A stretch of 64,000 bases of DNA, from the NCBI RefSeq assembly GCF_017357245.1, contig NZ_CP071612.1, forward strand, positions 437,001 to 501,000. Reading direction: 5' to 3'. The first letter of the stretch is position 1. Every line of letters begins with the position of its first letter. The notes under the pieces were generated by a model that was not told where the DNA came from, searched no databases, and saw nothing but the letters and a program-made list of their open reading frames with translations. The position numbers and the translations under genes were made by a program. This stretch comes from Rhizobium bangladeshense (GTDB lineage Bacteria; Pseudomonadota; Alphaproteobacteria; Rhizobiales; Rhizobiaceae). Of the stretch, positions 45,599 through 55,106 are shown one piece after another.

Positions 45599-46539
45599 GC
45601 CTTGCGGCCCAGCTCGAGCAGCCGCGTCATCGAAATCGATCCGACGGCGGCCTTGTCGTTATCCTGGACGGCCGCTTCGTCGACTCCCTGCCAGATCATT
45701 TCGGCCAGCGCGTCGCGCAGGCTGAGCGACTGCGGCAGGGCATAGGCGAGACCGCTCTTGGCCGGCTCCATGCTCTCCTTCAGCGGCAGCAGCGACATCA
45801 GCTTCAGCGCCCGGTCGGAGGTGCCGGTCAGTTGCTGCACGAAGGGATCGGCGGGTTCGGTAAGGATCTTTTCCGGCGTCGAACATTGCAGCAATTTGCC
45901 CTGGCTCATCACCGCGATCTGGTTGCCGAGATGGAAGGCCTCGTCCATGTCGTGAGTGACGAGGATGATGGTCGTGCCGAACTGCTTCTGGATCGCAAGG
46001 AGGTCGTCCTGCGCCTTGCCGCGGATGACGGGATCGAGCGCGCCGAAAGGCTCGTCCATCAAGAGCAGTTCCGGCTCGGCTGCAAGCGCCCGGGCGACCC
46101 CGACGCGCTGCTGCTGGCCGCCGGAAAGCTGATGTGGATATTTGTCGGCGAAATCAGCCGGATCGAGATTGAAAAGCCCGAGCAGCTCCTCGACGCGGGC
46201 GGCGATGCGTGCCGAATCCCATTCGAGCAGCTGCGGCACGGTGGCGATATTCTGCGCCACGGTCCGATGCGGGAAGAGGCCGTGTCCCTGGATGGCGTAG
46301 CCGATCCGGCGGCGAAGCTCGGTCACCTCGACGTCCATCACATTCTTCCCGTCGACGAAGATCTCGCCTTCGGTGATCGGCACCAGCCGGTTGATCATTC
46401 GCATCAGCGTCGATTTGCCGGAGCCCGATGTGCCGACGATGACGGTGATCTCGCCCTTCTCGACGCGCATCGAGACATTGTCGACGACGGTGGCTGCACC
46501 ATAACGCTTGGTGACGTTGCTGATTTCGATCATGCTCAT
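45595..46539 (-). CDS. Osmoprotectant-type ABC transporter ATPase
   Basis: 314 aa. Walker A is GTSGSGKSTLMRMINRL, the signature is LSGGQQQRVGVARALA, Walker B is LLLMDEPFGALD, and the H loop is LVTHDMDEAFHLGNQIAVM. The C-terminal 70 residues may be a short regulatory extension in the place where OpuCA has CBS domains; no clear CBS pair is seen. It overlaps both flanking permease genes by 4 bp (ATGA). Confidence 0.9.
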   Translation of the reverse strand: MSMIEISNVTKRYGAATVVDNVSMRVEKGEITVIVGTSGSGKSTLMRMINRLVPITEGEIFVDGKNVMDVEVTELRRRIGYAIQGHGLFPHRTVAQNIATVPQLLEWDSARIAARVEELLGLFNLDPADFADKYPHQLSGGQQQRVGVARALAAEPELLLMDEPFGALDPVIRGKAQDDLLAIQKQFGTTIILVTHDMDEAFHLGNQIAVMSQGKLLQCSTPEKILTEPADPFVQQLTGTSDRALKLMSLLPLKESMEPAKSGLAYALPQSLSLRDALAEMIWQGVDEAAVQDNDKAAVGSISMTRLLELGRKA

Positions 46540-47702
46540 GCGGCGGGTCCCCGAATGCTGTCGATGACCGCATCGAGGATGACGGCCGATGAGAAGGCGA
46601 GGAAGACGGTCGGCACGGCGCCGAGCAGGACGAGGTCCATCGCCGTCTGGCCGAGCCCCTGGAAGATGAAGATGCCGAAGCCGCCGCCGCCGATCAGCGC
46701 GGCGATCGTCACCATGCCGATCGCCTGCACCAGCACGATGCGGATGCCGGTGAGGATGACCGGAAAGGCGAGCGGCATGTCGATGCCGGTGAGGATCTGC
46801 CGGCGCGTCAGCCCCATGCCGGCCGCGGCATCGCGCACGGAGGGATCGACACCCTGCAGGCCGACGACGGTATTGGCCACGATCGGCAGGAGGGAATAGA
46901 GCACGAGCGCGATCAGTGCCGGCGCCGTGCCGATGCCGCGAATGCCGATAGCGGCCGCCAGCGGCACATGCGTGGCGAGATATCCGAGCGGCAGCATCAA
47001 CAGGCCGAAGAGCGCCAGGCTCGGTATCGTCTGGATGAGGCTCAAACCCTGCAGCACGACGGCGCGCAGCTTCGGCACCCAGAAGCAGAGGATGCCGAGC
47101 GGCAGGCCGAGAATGATGGCGATGGCAAGCGAGCCGAGCGCCAGCAGCAGGTGTGAAAATGCCTCGGTCTCAAACTGTGCGGCCCGCGTCGAGAATTCCT
47201 TCATGATCGAGAGGCTGTCGAGCAGGCCGGAGGAAAGAAAAGCAAAGAGCAGCGCCGTATAGGCGGCAAGCGCTGCCACCCGCAACCAGGGCGTCAGCCG
47301 GATCTTGACGAGCGCATCCGATATGATGAGCCCGATCACCGCGAACAGCACCCAGAAACCGCCGCCAGGCGTCATCCGGGCCACCGTGCTGCCCGGCGGC
47401 GTCGCCGCCGTCGAGACCAGGCCGATCGCAGCGATCAGTGCGGCAAGGCTGAGGGTTGCGATCGCAAGCCGTGCCAGGGCATTGGCGAGGAACAGCGTGG
47501 CGATGGCGGTGAGAAGAAGAAGAACGGTCAGGACAATGACGGAGGGCTGGGGGAGAAGCTGTGTCAGCAGCATCGGCTTGCCGGCAGCGATGCGGTTCGC
47601 CTTGACATAGATGAAGGGCATCAGAGCCGTCGCCGCAATGCCGCCCGCCACCAGAACCACGCCGAGCCGATCCAGCCTGCGGACCGTTGAGCTTTCTTCC
47701 AT
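46536..47702 (-). CDS. Osmoprotectant-type ABC transporter permease (first, long form)
   Basis: 388 aa from ATG at 47702 (an in-frame TTG lies one codon earlier). An N-terminal region with several extra membrane helices precedes the transporter domain, whose motif is DAAAGMGLTRRQILTGIDMPLAFPVILTGIRIVLVQAIGMVTIAALIG. This long form pairs with a short permease in the YehY/YehW arrangement. The gene starts 70 bp after the binding-protein gene. Confidence 0.85.
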   Translation of the reverse strand: MEESSTVRRLDRLGVVLVAGGIAATALMPFIYVKANRIAAGKPMLLTQLLPQPSVIVLTVLLLLTAIATLFLANALARLAIATLSLAALIAAIGLVSTAATPPGSTVARMTPGGGFWVLFAVIGLIISDALVKIRLTPWLRVAALAAYTALLFAFLSSGLLDSLSIMKEFSTRAAQFETEAFSHLLLALGSLAIAIILGLPLGILCFWVPKLRAVVLQGLSLIQTIPSLALFGLLMLPLGYLATHVPLAAAIGIRGIGTAPALIALVLYSLLPIVANTVVGLQGVDPSVRDAAAGMGLTRRQILTGIDMPLAFPVILTGIRIVLVQAIGMVTIAALIGGGGFGIFIFQGLGQTAMDLVLLGAVPTVFLAFSSAVILDAVIDSIRGPAA

Positions 47703-47772
47703 CAATCCAACCCTGTATGGCCGCCCCAGTCGTCAGGGAGGCTCCGCCCGCGACGGGGCGGAGCGGCAATGA

Positions 47773-48681
47773 TTACTTCAGGAAGCCCTTTTCCTTGAGG
47801 TAGGCCTCGGCGACGGACTTTGCCGGCTCGCCGTCGACCTGAATCTTGGCGTTGAGCTTGCGCAATTCGTCGGCGCTCAGGCTTTTGAAGATCGGCGAGA
47901 GGATTTCCTCGATCTTCGGATTGGCCTTCAGCACCTCTTCGCGGATGATCGGGGTCGGCGCATAGACCTGCTGCACGCCCTTGTCGTCCTCGAGAACGGT
48001 CAGTTCGGCCGCTTCGATGGCGCCGTCAGTGCCGTAGACCATGGCGGTGTTGACGCCATTCGTCTGGTCGGCGGCCGCCTTGATCGTCGCCGCCGTGTCG
48101 CCGCCGGAGAGAACGACCATCTGGTCAGGCTTCAGCTGGAAGCCGTAGGTTGTCTGGAAGGCGGGAAGCGCACCGGCCGAATTGACGAATTCGGAGGAAG
48201 CGGCAAGCTTGGCGGTACCGCCGCCTGCCACCCACTTGCCGAAGTCCGACATGGTCGTGAGCTTGTTCGGCTCGGCGACGTCGTTGCGCACGGCAAGCGC
48301 CCAGGTGTTGTTGGCGGGCGACGGCGTCAGCCACACGATCTTGTTGGCGTCGTAATCGAGCTTCTTCGCCAGCTCATAACCCTGGTCGTTGTTCTTCCAG
48401 GCGGCATCATCGGCTTTGTTGAAGAAGAAGCCGGCATTGCCGGTATATTCGGGGTAGATATCGATTTCGCCTGCGGTGATCGCCTTGCGCACCACGGGTG
48501 TGGCGCCAAGCGCGATGCGGTCCTGCGTCTTGATGCCGTTTGCTTCGAGCGCCAGTGCGATGACGTTGCCGAGCAGCGTGCCTTCGGTGTCGATCTTCGA
48601 CGAGACGACGACGTCGGCGGCCTGAACCGCGCCCGCTGCGAAGGCCGAAAGCGAAACGGCAAGTGCGAGTTTCTTCAGCAT
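47773..48681 (-). CDS. Osmoprotectant-type ABC transporter binding protein
   Basis: 302 aa from ATG at 48681; the frame runs further without a good start. Signal peptide LKKLALAVSLSAFAAGAVQAA. The mature protein is an OpuAC/YehZ-like (quaternary amine) binding protein: VVVSSKIDTEGTLLGNVIALALEANGIKT, then GEIDIYPEYTGN and TPIIREEVLKANPKIEEIL. The substrate is probably a choline/betaine-like compound, though YehZ-type proteins often bind weakly. First gene of the four-gene operon; a LysR regulator is divergent. Confidence 0.88.
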   Translation of the reverse strand: MLKKLALAVSLSAFAAGAVQAADVVVSSKIDTEGTLLGNVIALALEANGIKTQDRIALGATPVVRKAITAGEIDIYPEYTGNAGFFFNKADDAAWKNNDQGYELAKKLDYDANKIVWLTPSPANNTWALAVRNDVAEPNKLTTMSDFGKWVAGGGTAKLAASSEFVNSAGALPAFQTTYGFQLKPDQMVVLSGGDTAATIKAAADQTNGVNTAMVYGTDGAIEAAELTVLEDDKGVQQVYAPTPIIREEVLKANPKIEEILSPIFKSLSADELRKLNAKIQVDGEPAKSVAEAYLKEKGFLK

Positions 48682-48996
48682 TGAATATCCCCTTTTTAAA
48701 CACCGTGATGAGGCCCAAGCCGGCAAGGCTTGCGCGCAGGAAATCTGCCGGCGCAGGCGATCGGGCCGCCATCATGCCGGAATTGCGTGCGTCATGGAAA
48801 TAGTGTGCCCACTCGAAAAATCGATGCAAGCCCCCTCCAGTATTTGCGGTCGCGCCGACGATTATGACGGTGAACACGGCTCCGCGCGCGGAAACGCATT
48901 CCCTTTTCTGAAGCCGGCGCGATTTGTTTTTGTCCCCTTGCGTGTTTCCACGATGTTCCGGTGCTCGCCTGCGGAAACTCCGCCGCCCCGTTTTTT
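48682..48996. other. Divergent intergenic region, binding protein / LysR
   Basis: About 315 bp without a supported gene. It should hold the promoters of the osmoprotectant operon (leftward) and of the LysR regulator (rightward). No clean palindrome or T-N11-A LysR site could be singled out by eye. Confidence 0.4.
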
Positions 48997-50343
48997 ATGC
49001 TGCAAACGATAGAGCGCCGATCCCCAGGCGGGGATATCTTTTTTGGCGAACACATCATATCGTCCGGTTTTTCAGCGCTTTCGGAGCGAGCTCCTTTGCA
49101 TCTCGGTGCCCTTTTCATCGCCAGCCACGTCCTGGCTTCCGGTTCGGTCCGCGAGATCGCGCGCCATTTCAGGCTGTCGCCCTCCACCGTCTCGACGGCG
49201 ACCCGCCAACTCGAGATCGAATTGGCGATGAAGCTGACCGAGCGCTCCTCCGGTGAACTGGCGACGCTGATCGCCAGCGGCAGGGTGCTGGAAGGGCTGA
49301 CTCCGATCAGGACTGCGGTCGGTGAACTCGGACAACTGGCGGGCCACGAGGGCGCTACCGGCGAGATCTTCGAAACCTGGGCCGCACGCATTCCTATCAA
49401 GATCGTCGCGATCGAGCGTTTTCTGGAAGTGGCCGATCAGGGCAGCATCAACCGCGCTGCCCGGCGCCTTCGTCTCGGTCAGCCGCAGCTTTCGCTCCAG
49501 CTTGCCAATCTTGAGAAATTTCTCGGCCGGCGCCTGTTCGAGCGGCAGGCCCAAGGCTCGGTTCTGACCGAGGAGGGCAGGCGCGCCTACCAGATCTTCA
49601 TGACGATCAGTCAGGCATGGAACGATCTGAAATCGGCCGCTGACGAGCGCTACCGGCGCGCCGCCCGGTCGCTGCGCATCGGCTCGATCATCCCGACAGG
49701 ATCGGAAAGCTGGGTGGCGCGCTGCCTCGGCCTGCTTGTTTCAGAGTGGAATGCGCGCCGCAGCAACAATGCGATTTCGCTGGTCTCGATGACCGCCGAC
49801 GATCTGCGCGAGGCGCTGAAGAGCGGCCGCATCGATGTCGCCATCCTGGATTCGGTCTTCGGCCTTGAAAGCTTCCGGCATCGCGAACTTCTCCAGACCG
49901 ACATGGTGGTGATCGCGCCGCCTCAAAGTACGGAAACCACAGTCGCCGATCTCGTCGCCGGCCATGCGATCTGCATGCCGAGCCCGCGCACCGGCCTCGG
50001 CCATGCCGCAATGGCCTTCAGCGATGAGCGCGCATCCAACCGGCGCTTCCGCAGCCGGGATATCACCGCGGCGGATTCACTCCCCGTGATCGTCGACCTC
50101 GTCGCCAACCACGGCTACGTCTCCTTCCTCGGCCGCGTCAGCGCCATGCCGATCGCCGACAAGGTGCGCATCGTCGATCTCGACGAGCATCTGCCGATGT
50201 CCTATCACGTCGCCTTCAACCACCGGAAAGCCGCCGCCGATGCCTCTATGATGATCATCGACGCAGCGGCCAGAATGACGTCGGAGCCGGCCGCGCAGAC
50301 TTTCAGGCAGCCGGCCGACGGAGACAGGGAGAGTGCCGCATGA
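48997..50343 (+). CDS. LysR-type regulator with two N-terminal HTH domains
   Basis: 448 aa from the ATG at 48997; a GTG 36 bp earlier is an alternative, and neither has a good ribosome-binding site. LysR proteins are about 300 aa with one HTH. Here residues about 34-95 form a first LysR-like HTH (FIASHVLASGSVREIARHFRLSPSTVSTATRQLE) and residues about 134-195 a second, canonical one (FLEVADQGSINRAARRLRLGQPQLSLQLANLEKFLGRRLFER). A LysR substrate domain follows (LRIGSIIPTGSESWVARCLG onward). It overlaps cutC by 4 bp and is divergent from the osmoprotectant operon. Confidence 0.82.
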   Translation: MLQTIERRSPGGDIFFGEHIISSGFSALSERAPLHLGALFIASHVLASGSVREIARHFRLSPSTVSTATRQLEIELAMKLTERSSGELATLIASGRVLEGLTPIRTAVGELGQLAGHEGATGEIFETWAARIPIKIVAIERFLEVADQGSINRAARRLRLGQPQLSLQLANLEKFLGRRLFERQAQGSVLTEEGRRAYQIFMTISQAWNDLKSAADERYRRAARSLRIGSIIPTGSESWVARCLGLLVSEWNARRSNNAISLVSMTADDLREALKSGRIDVAILDSVFGLESFRHRELLQTDMVVIAPPQSTETTVADLVAGHAICMPSPRTGLGHAAMAFSDERASNRRFRSRDITAADSLPVIVDLVANHGYVSFLGRVSAMPIADKVRIVDLDEHLPMSYHVAFNHRKAAADASMMIIDAAARMTSEPAAQTFRQPADGDRESAA

Positions 50344-51065
50344 CGATCCTGCTGGAAGTCTGCGTCGACAGCGCCGAGAGCCTTGCCGCCGCGATCGAAG
50401 GCGGCGCCGGCCGCATCGAGCTCTGCTCGGCGCTGGAGCTTGGCGGCCTGACGCCGCTGCCGAGCCTGATGCGGATCGCCGCCCGGGCACCCATTCCCGT
50501 TTACGCGATGATCCGCCCGCATGCCGGCCCCTTCATTTTCGACAGCGTCGACGCGGAGGCGATGATGCTCGATATCGAGGCGGTGCGCGCCGCAGGTCTT
50601 GCCGGCGTCGTCATCGGAGCCAACCGCCAGGACGGTACGCTCGACATGGCGCTCATCCACCGTCTGAAGGCGCATGCGGCCGGCCTGGGATCGACGCTGC
50701 ACCGCGCTTTCGACCTGGTGCCGGACGCCGATCAGGCGCTCGAACAGGCCATCGAGCTCGGCTGCGAACGCATCCTCACCTCCGGCTGCGCGCTGAAGGC
50801 CGCCGACGGCCTCGATATGTTGAAACGCCTTTCGGCGAAGGCGGTCGGCCGTATATCGATCATGCCCGGCAGCGGCGTCCGCCCCGCCAATGTCGGCGAA
50901 ATTCTCCGCGCGACCGGTGCCCGCGAGGTGCACGGATCCTGCAGTTCGCCGGTGGAAAGCCGCGACCGGCGCGCGGTGGCTTTCGGGTTCGAGGGGAAGA
51001 ATACGAACAAGACGGATATCGAGGTGGTCAGGGAGATGCGCAGGGCGATCGAGGCGGTGGGTTAG
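50340..51065 (+). CDS. cutC: CutC family protein
   Basis: 241 aa TIM-barrel protein with the family start LLEVCVDSAESLAAAIEGGAGRIELCSALELGGLTPLPSLM and VYAMIRPHAGPFIFD. CutC was named for copper homeostasis, but its biochemical role is disputed; a glycosidase-like or sugar-related role has also been considered. It overlaps the LysR gene (ATGA), so the two are translated together. Confidence 0.92.
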   Translation: MTILLEVCVDSAESLAAAIEGGAGRIELCSALELGGLTPLPSLMRIAARAPIPVYAMIRPHAGPFIFDSVDAEAMMLDIEAVRAAGLAGVVIGANRQDGTLDMALIHRLKAHAAGLGSTLHRAFDLVPDADQALEQAIELGCERILTSGCALKAADGLDMLKRLSAKAVGRISIMPGSGVRPANVGEILRATGAREVHGSCSSPVESRDRRAVAFGFEGKNTNKTDIEVVREMRRAIEAVG

Positions 51066-51360
51066 GCGTTCTGCACTCGTGACGCAAAACGGTTGCAGTC
51101 TGGAACGCGAATGAAGCGTTTGCGGCCATGGGTCCTCAGGTCAAGCCCGAGGACGACGGAGAGTGGGGGAGCCTGTGCGGCAGTACCGCAGGCGCAGCGG
51201 TTTTTTGCAGATATCGCCTTTGCCTAGGCGCTTCCCACGCAAGACAGCCCCGCACCTTGCCGGAATTCATCCGGACGTCCCGCCTCTTGCCCATTGCACA
51301 TACTTGGGCCTGACCCGAGCATCCACGGGCAGCACTCCGCGCGCATGGTCCGCGCCGTAC

Positions 51361-52380
51361 CTACCCACCAACCCGGATCACCGCCTTGATCAGGCCGCTC
51401 TTCTCATGCGCCCAGCGCGCCAGATCACGTGGCGCATCGGCAAGCCTCGTGCGATGGGTGATGAGCTTCTCCACCGGCACCAGCCCCTTCGCGATCGAAT
51501 CCGCCACATGCTCGAAATCGGCGCGGGTTGCGTTGCGGCTGCCGATTAGCATCATCTCGCGCTTGTGGAACTCGGGATCGGAGAAGCGGATATCGTCCTT
51601 GACGACGCTGACCAGCACCAGTGCGCCGCCATGGGCGACGAAGGAGAAGGCTTTTTCCATCGACGGGCCGTACCCCGTCGCGTCGAAGACGACGTCGAAG
51701 CCGTCGCCGTCGGTCTTTTCCTTGACGGCATCCGCCGTTGCCTCATCGGCGACGATGCTCGAGGTGAAGCCGAAGCGTTCGGCCGCCATCTGCAGCCGCT
51801 CGGCGCTGGTATCGAGCAGCGTCACGTCATGGCCCGCGATGCGCGAGAAGATCGCCGCTCCCAGGCCGATCGGCCCTGCGCCGATGACGAGCGACCGTGC
51901 ACCGGCGCCGGCCAGCGAGCGGCGTACCGCATGGGCGCCGATCGCCAGAAATTCCGTCGTCGCCGCCGCCTCGAGGCTGAGACCCCTGGCGGGATAGAGA
52001 TTGTCAGCAGGAACCGAAATCTCCTCGCAGAAGGCGCCGTCGGTATGGACGCCGAGTACTCTGATATTGGTGCAGCAGTTCGGTTTACCCTGGCGGCAGG
52101 CGACACATTGACCGCAGGAGAGATAGGGGTTGACGATGACAGGCGTGCCGACCGCAAGCGCAACGCCGTCGCCCGTCTCAAGCACCGTCGCCGAGATTTC
52201 ATGCCCCATCACCCGGGGATATTCGAGGAAAGGGTGCTTGCCCTCGAAAATATGATAATCCGTGCCGCAGATGCCGACATGGCTGACCGCCAGCCGCACC
52301 CAGCCGGGGGCCGGGGCGGCAGGTGATGGGCGGTCGATAATGTCGAGTACGCCGGGCTCCCGGCAAACAACTGCTTTCAT
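51361..52380 (-). CDS. Zinc-dependent medium-chain alcohol dehydrogenase
   Basis: 339 aa from the ATG at 52380. Catalytic-zinc ligands are in VGICGTDYHIFEG and the GHE motif (MGHEISATV). The structural-zinc region reads SCGQCVACRQGKPNCC, and the nucleotide fold has VIGAGPIGLGAAIFSRIAG. It belongs to the sorbitol/threonine dehydrogenase-like group that oxidises a secondary alcohol of a sugar or sugar acid with NAD. It is the last gene downstream of the CUT2 transporter in the L-fucose cluster, so oxidation of a deoxy sugar acid intermediate is a reasonable guess. Confidence 0.85.
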   Translation of the reverse strand: MKAVVCREPGVLDIIDRPSPAAPAPGWVRLAVSHVGICGTDYHIFEGKHPFLEYPRVMGHEISATVLETGDGVALAVGTPVIVNPYLSCGQCVACRQGKPNCCTNIRVLGVHTDGAFCEEISVPADNLYPARGLSLEAAATTEFLAIGAHAVRRSLAGAGARSLVIGAGPIGLGAAIFSRIAGHDVTLLDTSAERLQMAAERFGFTSSIVADEATADAVKEKTDGDGFDVVFDATGYGPSMEKAFSFVAHGGALVLVSVVKDDIRFSDPEFHKREMMLIGSRNATRADFEHVADSIAKGLVPVEKLITHRTRLADAPRDLARWAHEKSGLIKAVIRVGG

Positions 52381-52447
52381 GGGCGGGTCTCGCATTCCTT
52401 GAATGTGAAGAAGCCGGCCTTTTGGACCGGCTCTGTCTTTATGTCGT

Positions 52448-53422
52448 TCAATTGCTCCGGCGGCGGCGCAGCTGGTCGAAGAAGACGATTACGATGATCA
52501 AGAGACCGGTGATGATGCGCTGCCAGAAGGAGTTGACGTTCAGAAGGTTCGCGCCGTTGTTGATCGTTGCGAGAATGAAGGCGCCGATCAGCGGGCCGTG
52601 CACGGAACCGACCGCGCCGAACAGGCTGGTGCCGCCGATGACGGACGACGCGATCGCCTGCAGTTCCCAGCCGTCGGCCTGCGTTGCATTGCCGATCGCG
52701 ATGCGTGAGGCGAGCAACACGCCGACGAAGGCGGCGAAGGAGGCCGAGAGGATATAGGCAAGATAGATCATGCCCTTGACATTGACGCCGGAAAGACGAG
52801 CGGCCTCCGCATTCGAACCGACCGCAAAGAGATAGCGGCCCCAGCGGCTCAGATGCAAGAAGACGAAGGAGGGGACCGCCACCAGGATGACCATCCAGAA
52901 CAGGCTCGGAATGCCGAGGAAGTCGGCCCGGGCAAAATTGCTGAAGCTCTCGTTGGTGATGCTGATCGTCGAGCCGTTGGTGATCAGGAGGCCGATGCCG
53001 CGCAGCGATGTCAGCGTTGCCAGCGTGATGATGAAAGGGGGCAGGCCCATATGCACGATGCCGAAGCCGTGGAAAGCGCCGATTGCGACACCGATGGCGA
53101 GGGTCAGCACGATCGCTCCCCAGAGCGGTACGCCCGCTTGTAAAAGCCAGGCGATGATGACGGTGCAGAAGCCGACGATTGCTCCGACCGACAGATCGAT
53201 CCCCGCGGTGATGATGACGAAGGTCTGGCCGAGCGCCAGGATCGCCGTCATCGCGCCTTGGCGCAGCAGGTTGGAAATGTTGAGCGGCGTCCAGAAGCTC
53301 GCGGTGACGAAGCCGAGCACGATCCAGAGGAAGATCAAGAGCCCGATCAGCGTCAGACCGAACAGGATGTTCATTTTCCGGCGCGGCGGCGGCGCGACGA
53401 TTTCAGTGGGGGTGACAGTCAT
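52448..53422 (-). CDS. CUT2 sugar ABC transporter permease (L-fucose cluster)
   Basis: 324 aa RbsC-like permease with about nine or ten membrane helices. Motifs FVIITAGIDLSVGAIVGFCTVI, YLFAVGSNAEAARLSGVN and VIGGTSLFGAVGSVHGPLIGAFILATI are typical. It starts 27 bp after the ATPase gene and forms the channel of the second sugar transporter in this window. Confidence 0.9.
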   Translation of the reverse strand: MTVTPTEIVAPPPRRKMNILFGLTLIGLLIFLWIVLGFVTASFWTPLNISNLLRQGAMTAILALGQTFVIITAGIDLSVGAIVGFCTVIIAWLLQAGVPLWGAIVLTLAIGVAIGAFHGFGIVHMGLPPFIITLATLTSLRGIGLLITNGSTISITNESFSNFARADFLGIPSLFWMVILVAVPSFVFLHLSRWGRYLFAVGSNAEAARLSGVNVKGMIYLAYILSASFAAFVGVLLASRIAIGNATQADGWELQAIASSVIGGTSLFGAVGSVHGPLIGAFILATINNGANLLNVNSFWQRIITGLLIIVIVFFDQLRRRRSN

Positions 53423-53449
53423 GAATTTTCTCCCTCTTATTCTTCTGGC

Positions 53450-55003
53450 TCAGACGCCGATCGCTTCGCTGAGCACTTGTTCATGCGTCGCCGTGTGGAA
53501 ATCATGGCTCGCGACCAGCCTGCCGCCGCGGAAGACGTGCAGCCGGTCGGCCAGTTCGTAGACCTCGGGCAGATAGGACGAGATCAGGATGATGCCGGCC
53601 CCCTCCTTCAAAAGCTTGGCGAACAGCCGGTAGATTTCCGCCTTGGTGCCGACGTCGACGCCGACGGTGGGTTCATCGAAAATGAACAGCCGGGCGCCGT
53701 GGCTCAGCCATTTGCCGATGACGATCTTCTGCTGGTTGCCGCCAGACATGCTTGAGGCCGGAACGCGCCGGCTCGGCGTCTTGATGCTGAGATCACGGAT
53801 CTGCTTGTCGGCATTGGCAGATTCGCGCGCGTGATTGATGACAGGCCCGTGGCTGAGGCGCCCGAACACCGGCAGGTTGATGTTGAGGCCGATCGGCAGG
53901 TTGAGACAAAGCCCCTGGTCGCGTCGGCTTTCGGGCGCGAGCGCAATGCCGAGTTCCATTGCCGTGCGTTCGTTCCTGATGTCGACGGGCTTGCCCATCC
54001 ACCGGATGTCGCCGGCGCTAATCGGCTGGCGCCCGTAGAGGCCGAGCGCGAACTCGCTGCGGCCGGCGCCGATCAGGCCGTAGAGGCCGACGATCTGTCC
54101 CGCCTTGACGCTGAGCGACACGTCCTCGAAGCCCGGGCCCGAAAGACCGTTGACCTCGACGATCGTTTCGCCGAAGGCGATCTCTTCCTTGTGGTAGATC
54201 TGTTCGATTGAGCGGTTGATCATCAGTGCGATCAGCTCGGCATCGTTGGTCTCGCCAATCAGCCGCGTGCCGACATGCGTGCCGTCGCGCAGCACCGAGA
54301 CACGATCGGCCAGTTCGAAGACCTCCTCCATGCGGTGGCTGATGTAGACGATGGTGACGCCTTCGCCCTGCAGGCGGCGGATCAGCTTGAACAGCTGCGC
54401 CGATTCCTGGCGGGTGAGATAGGCGGTGGGTTCGTCGAAGATCAGGAACTGCGTGCCGCGCATGGCCGCGCGCGCTGTTGCCACCAGCTGCTGCTGGCCG
54501 ATCGTCAGCGAACTTAAAAGCGCGCCTGCCGGCAGGCCGAAGCCGAGATCGTCGAGCACGGCCTGCGCCATCTTCTCCATCTGCTTCTTGCGCATGAGGC
54601 CATAGCGATTGACTTCGTCGCCAAGGAAAAGGTTGGCGGCGACCGTCAGATGCGGGCAGAGCACCACTTCCTGATGGACGGCATTGATGCCGCGGGCGAT
54701 CGCCTCGTTCGGCGTCGACAGCCCCACCGGATGGCCGCACCACAGCACCTCGCCGGCCGTGCGGGTGATGACGCCGGTAAGCAATTTGATGAGGGTGGAT
54801 TTGCCCGCGCCGTTTTCGCCGACGATCGCATGGATTTCGCCCGCGAGGAAGGTCATCGTCGCCGGCTTCAGCGCCTGCACATGACCGTAATTCTTCTGCA
54901 GACCTTTCAGTTCGAGGATGGGCGATCCGGCGGGAACACGATTGGCTTCTTTCAGCGTGGCGCTGTCATCATGGCGATGACTGACCTCTTCCAGTCCGAT
55001 CAT
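53450..55003 (-). CDS. CUT2 sugar ABC transporter, double ATPase
   Basis: 517 aa with two fused ABC domains. The first has GENGAGKSTLIKLLTG, LTIGQQQLVATARA and FLIFDEPTAYLT; the second has LIGAGRSEF (degenerate Walker A as usual), MSGGNQQKIVIGKWLSHG and LFIFDEPTVGVDVG. This contrasts with the short single-domain FrcA earlier. A hairpin (55066-55096) separates it from the binding-protein gene. Confidence 0.92.
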   Translation of the reverse strand: MIGLEEVSHRHDDSATLKEANRVPAGSPILELKGLQKNYGHVQALKPATMTFLAGEIHAIVGENGAGKSTLIKLLTGVITRTAGEVLWCGHPVGLSTPNEAIARGINAVHQEVVLCPHLTVAANLFLGDEVNRYGLMRKKQMEKMAQAVLDDLGFGLPAGALLSSLTIGQQQLVATARAAMRGTQFLIFDEPTAYLTRQESAQLFKLIRRLQGEGVTIVYISHRMEEVFELADRVSVLRDGTHVGTRLIGETNDAELIALMINRSIEQIYHKEEIAFGETIVEVNGLSGPGFEDVSLSVKAGQIVGLYGLIGAGRSEFALGLYGRQPISAGDIRWMGKPVDIRNERTAMELGIALAPESRRDQGLCLNLPIGLNINLPVFGRLSHGPVINHARESANADKQIRDLSIKTPSRRVPASSMSGGNQQKIVIGKWLSHGARLFIFDEPTVGVDVGTKAEIYRLFAKLLKEGAGIILISSYLPEVYELADRLHVFRGGRLVASHDFHTATHEQVLSEAIGV

Positions 55004-55065
55004 GGACTCTCCTCCTCTTGTCGCGTCTGTTCCATCCCCTGGTGAACCATACCATGGATGGAAAA

Positions 55066-55096
55066 GGCCGCGCCGGTTTTTGAAGCCGGCGCGGCC
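55066..55096 (-). terminator. Hairpin between the binding-protein and ATPase genes
   Basis: An 11-bp perfect stem (GGCCGCGCCGG with its complement) and a T run on the minus strand follow the binding-protein stop by 10 bp. Since the operon continues, it is probably a partial terminator or message stabiliser like the one after frcB. Confidence 0.7.
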
Positions 55097-55106
55097 GCCT
55101 GTCGTT

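Noticed and set aside
51066..51360. Open frames between cutC and the zinc dehydrogenase
   Set aside because: Short, without ribosome-binding sites, and overlapping the dehydrogenase end; treated as spacer.
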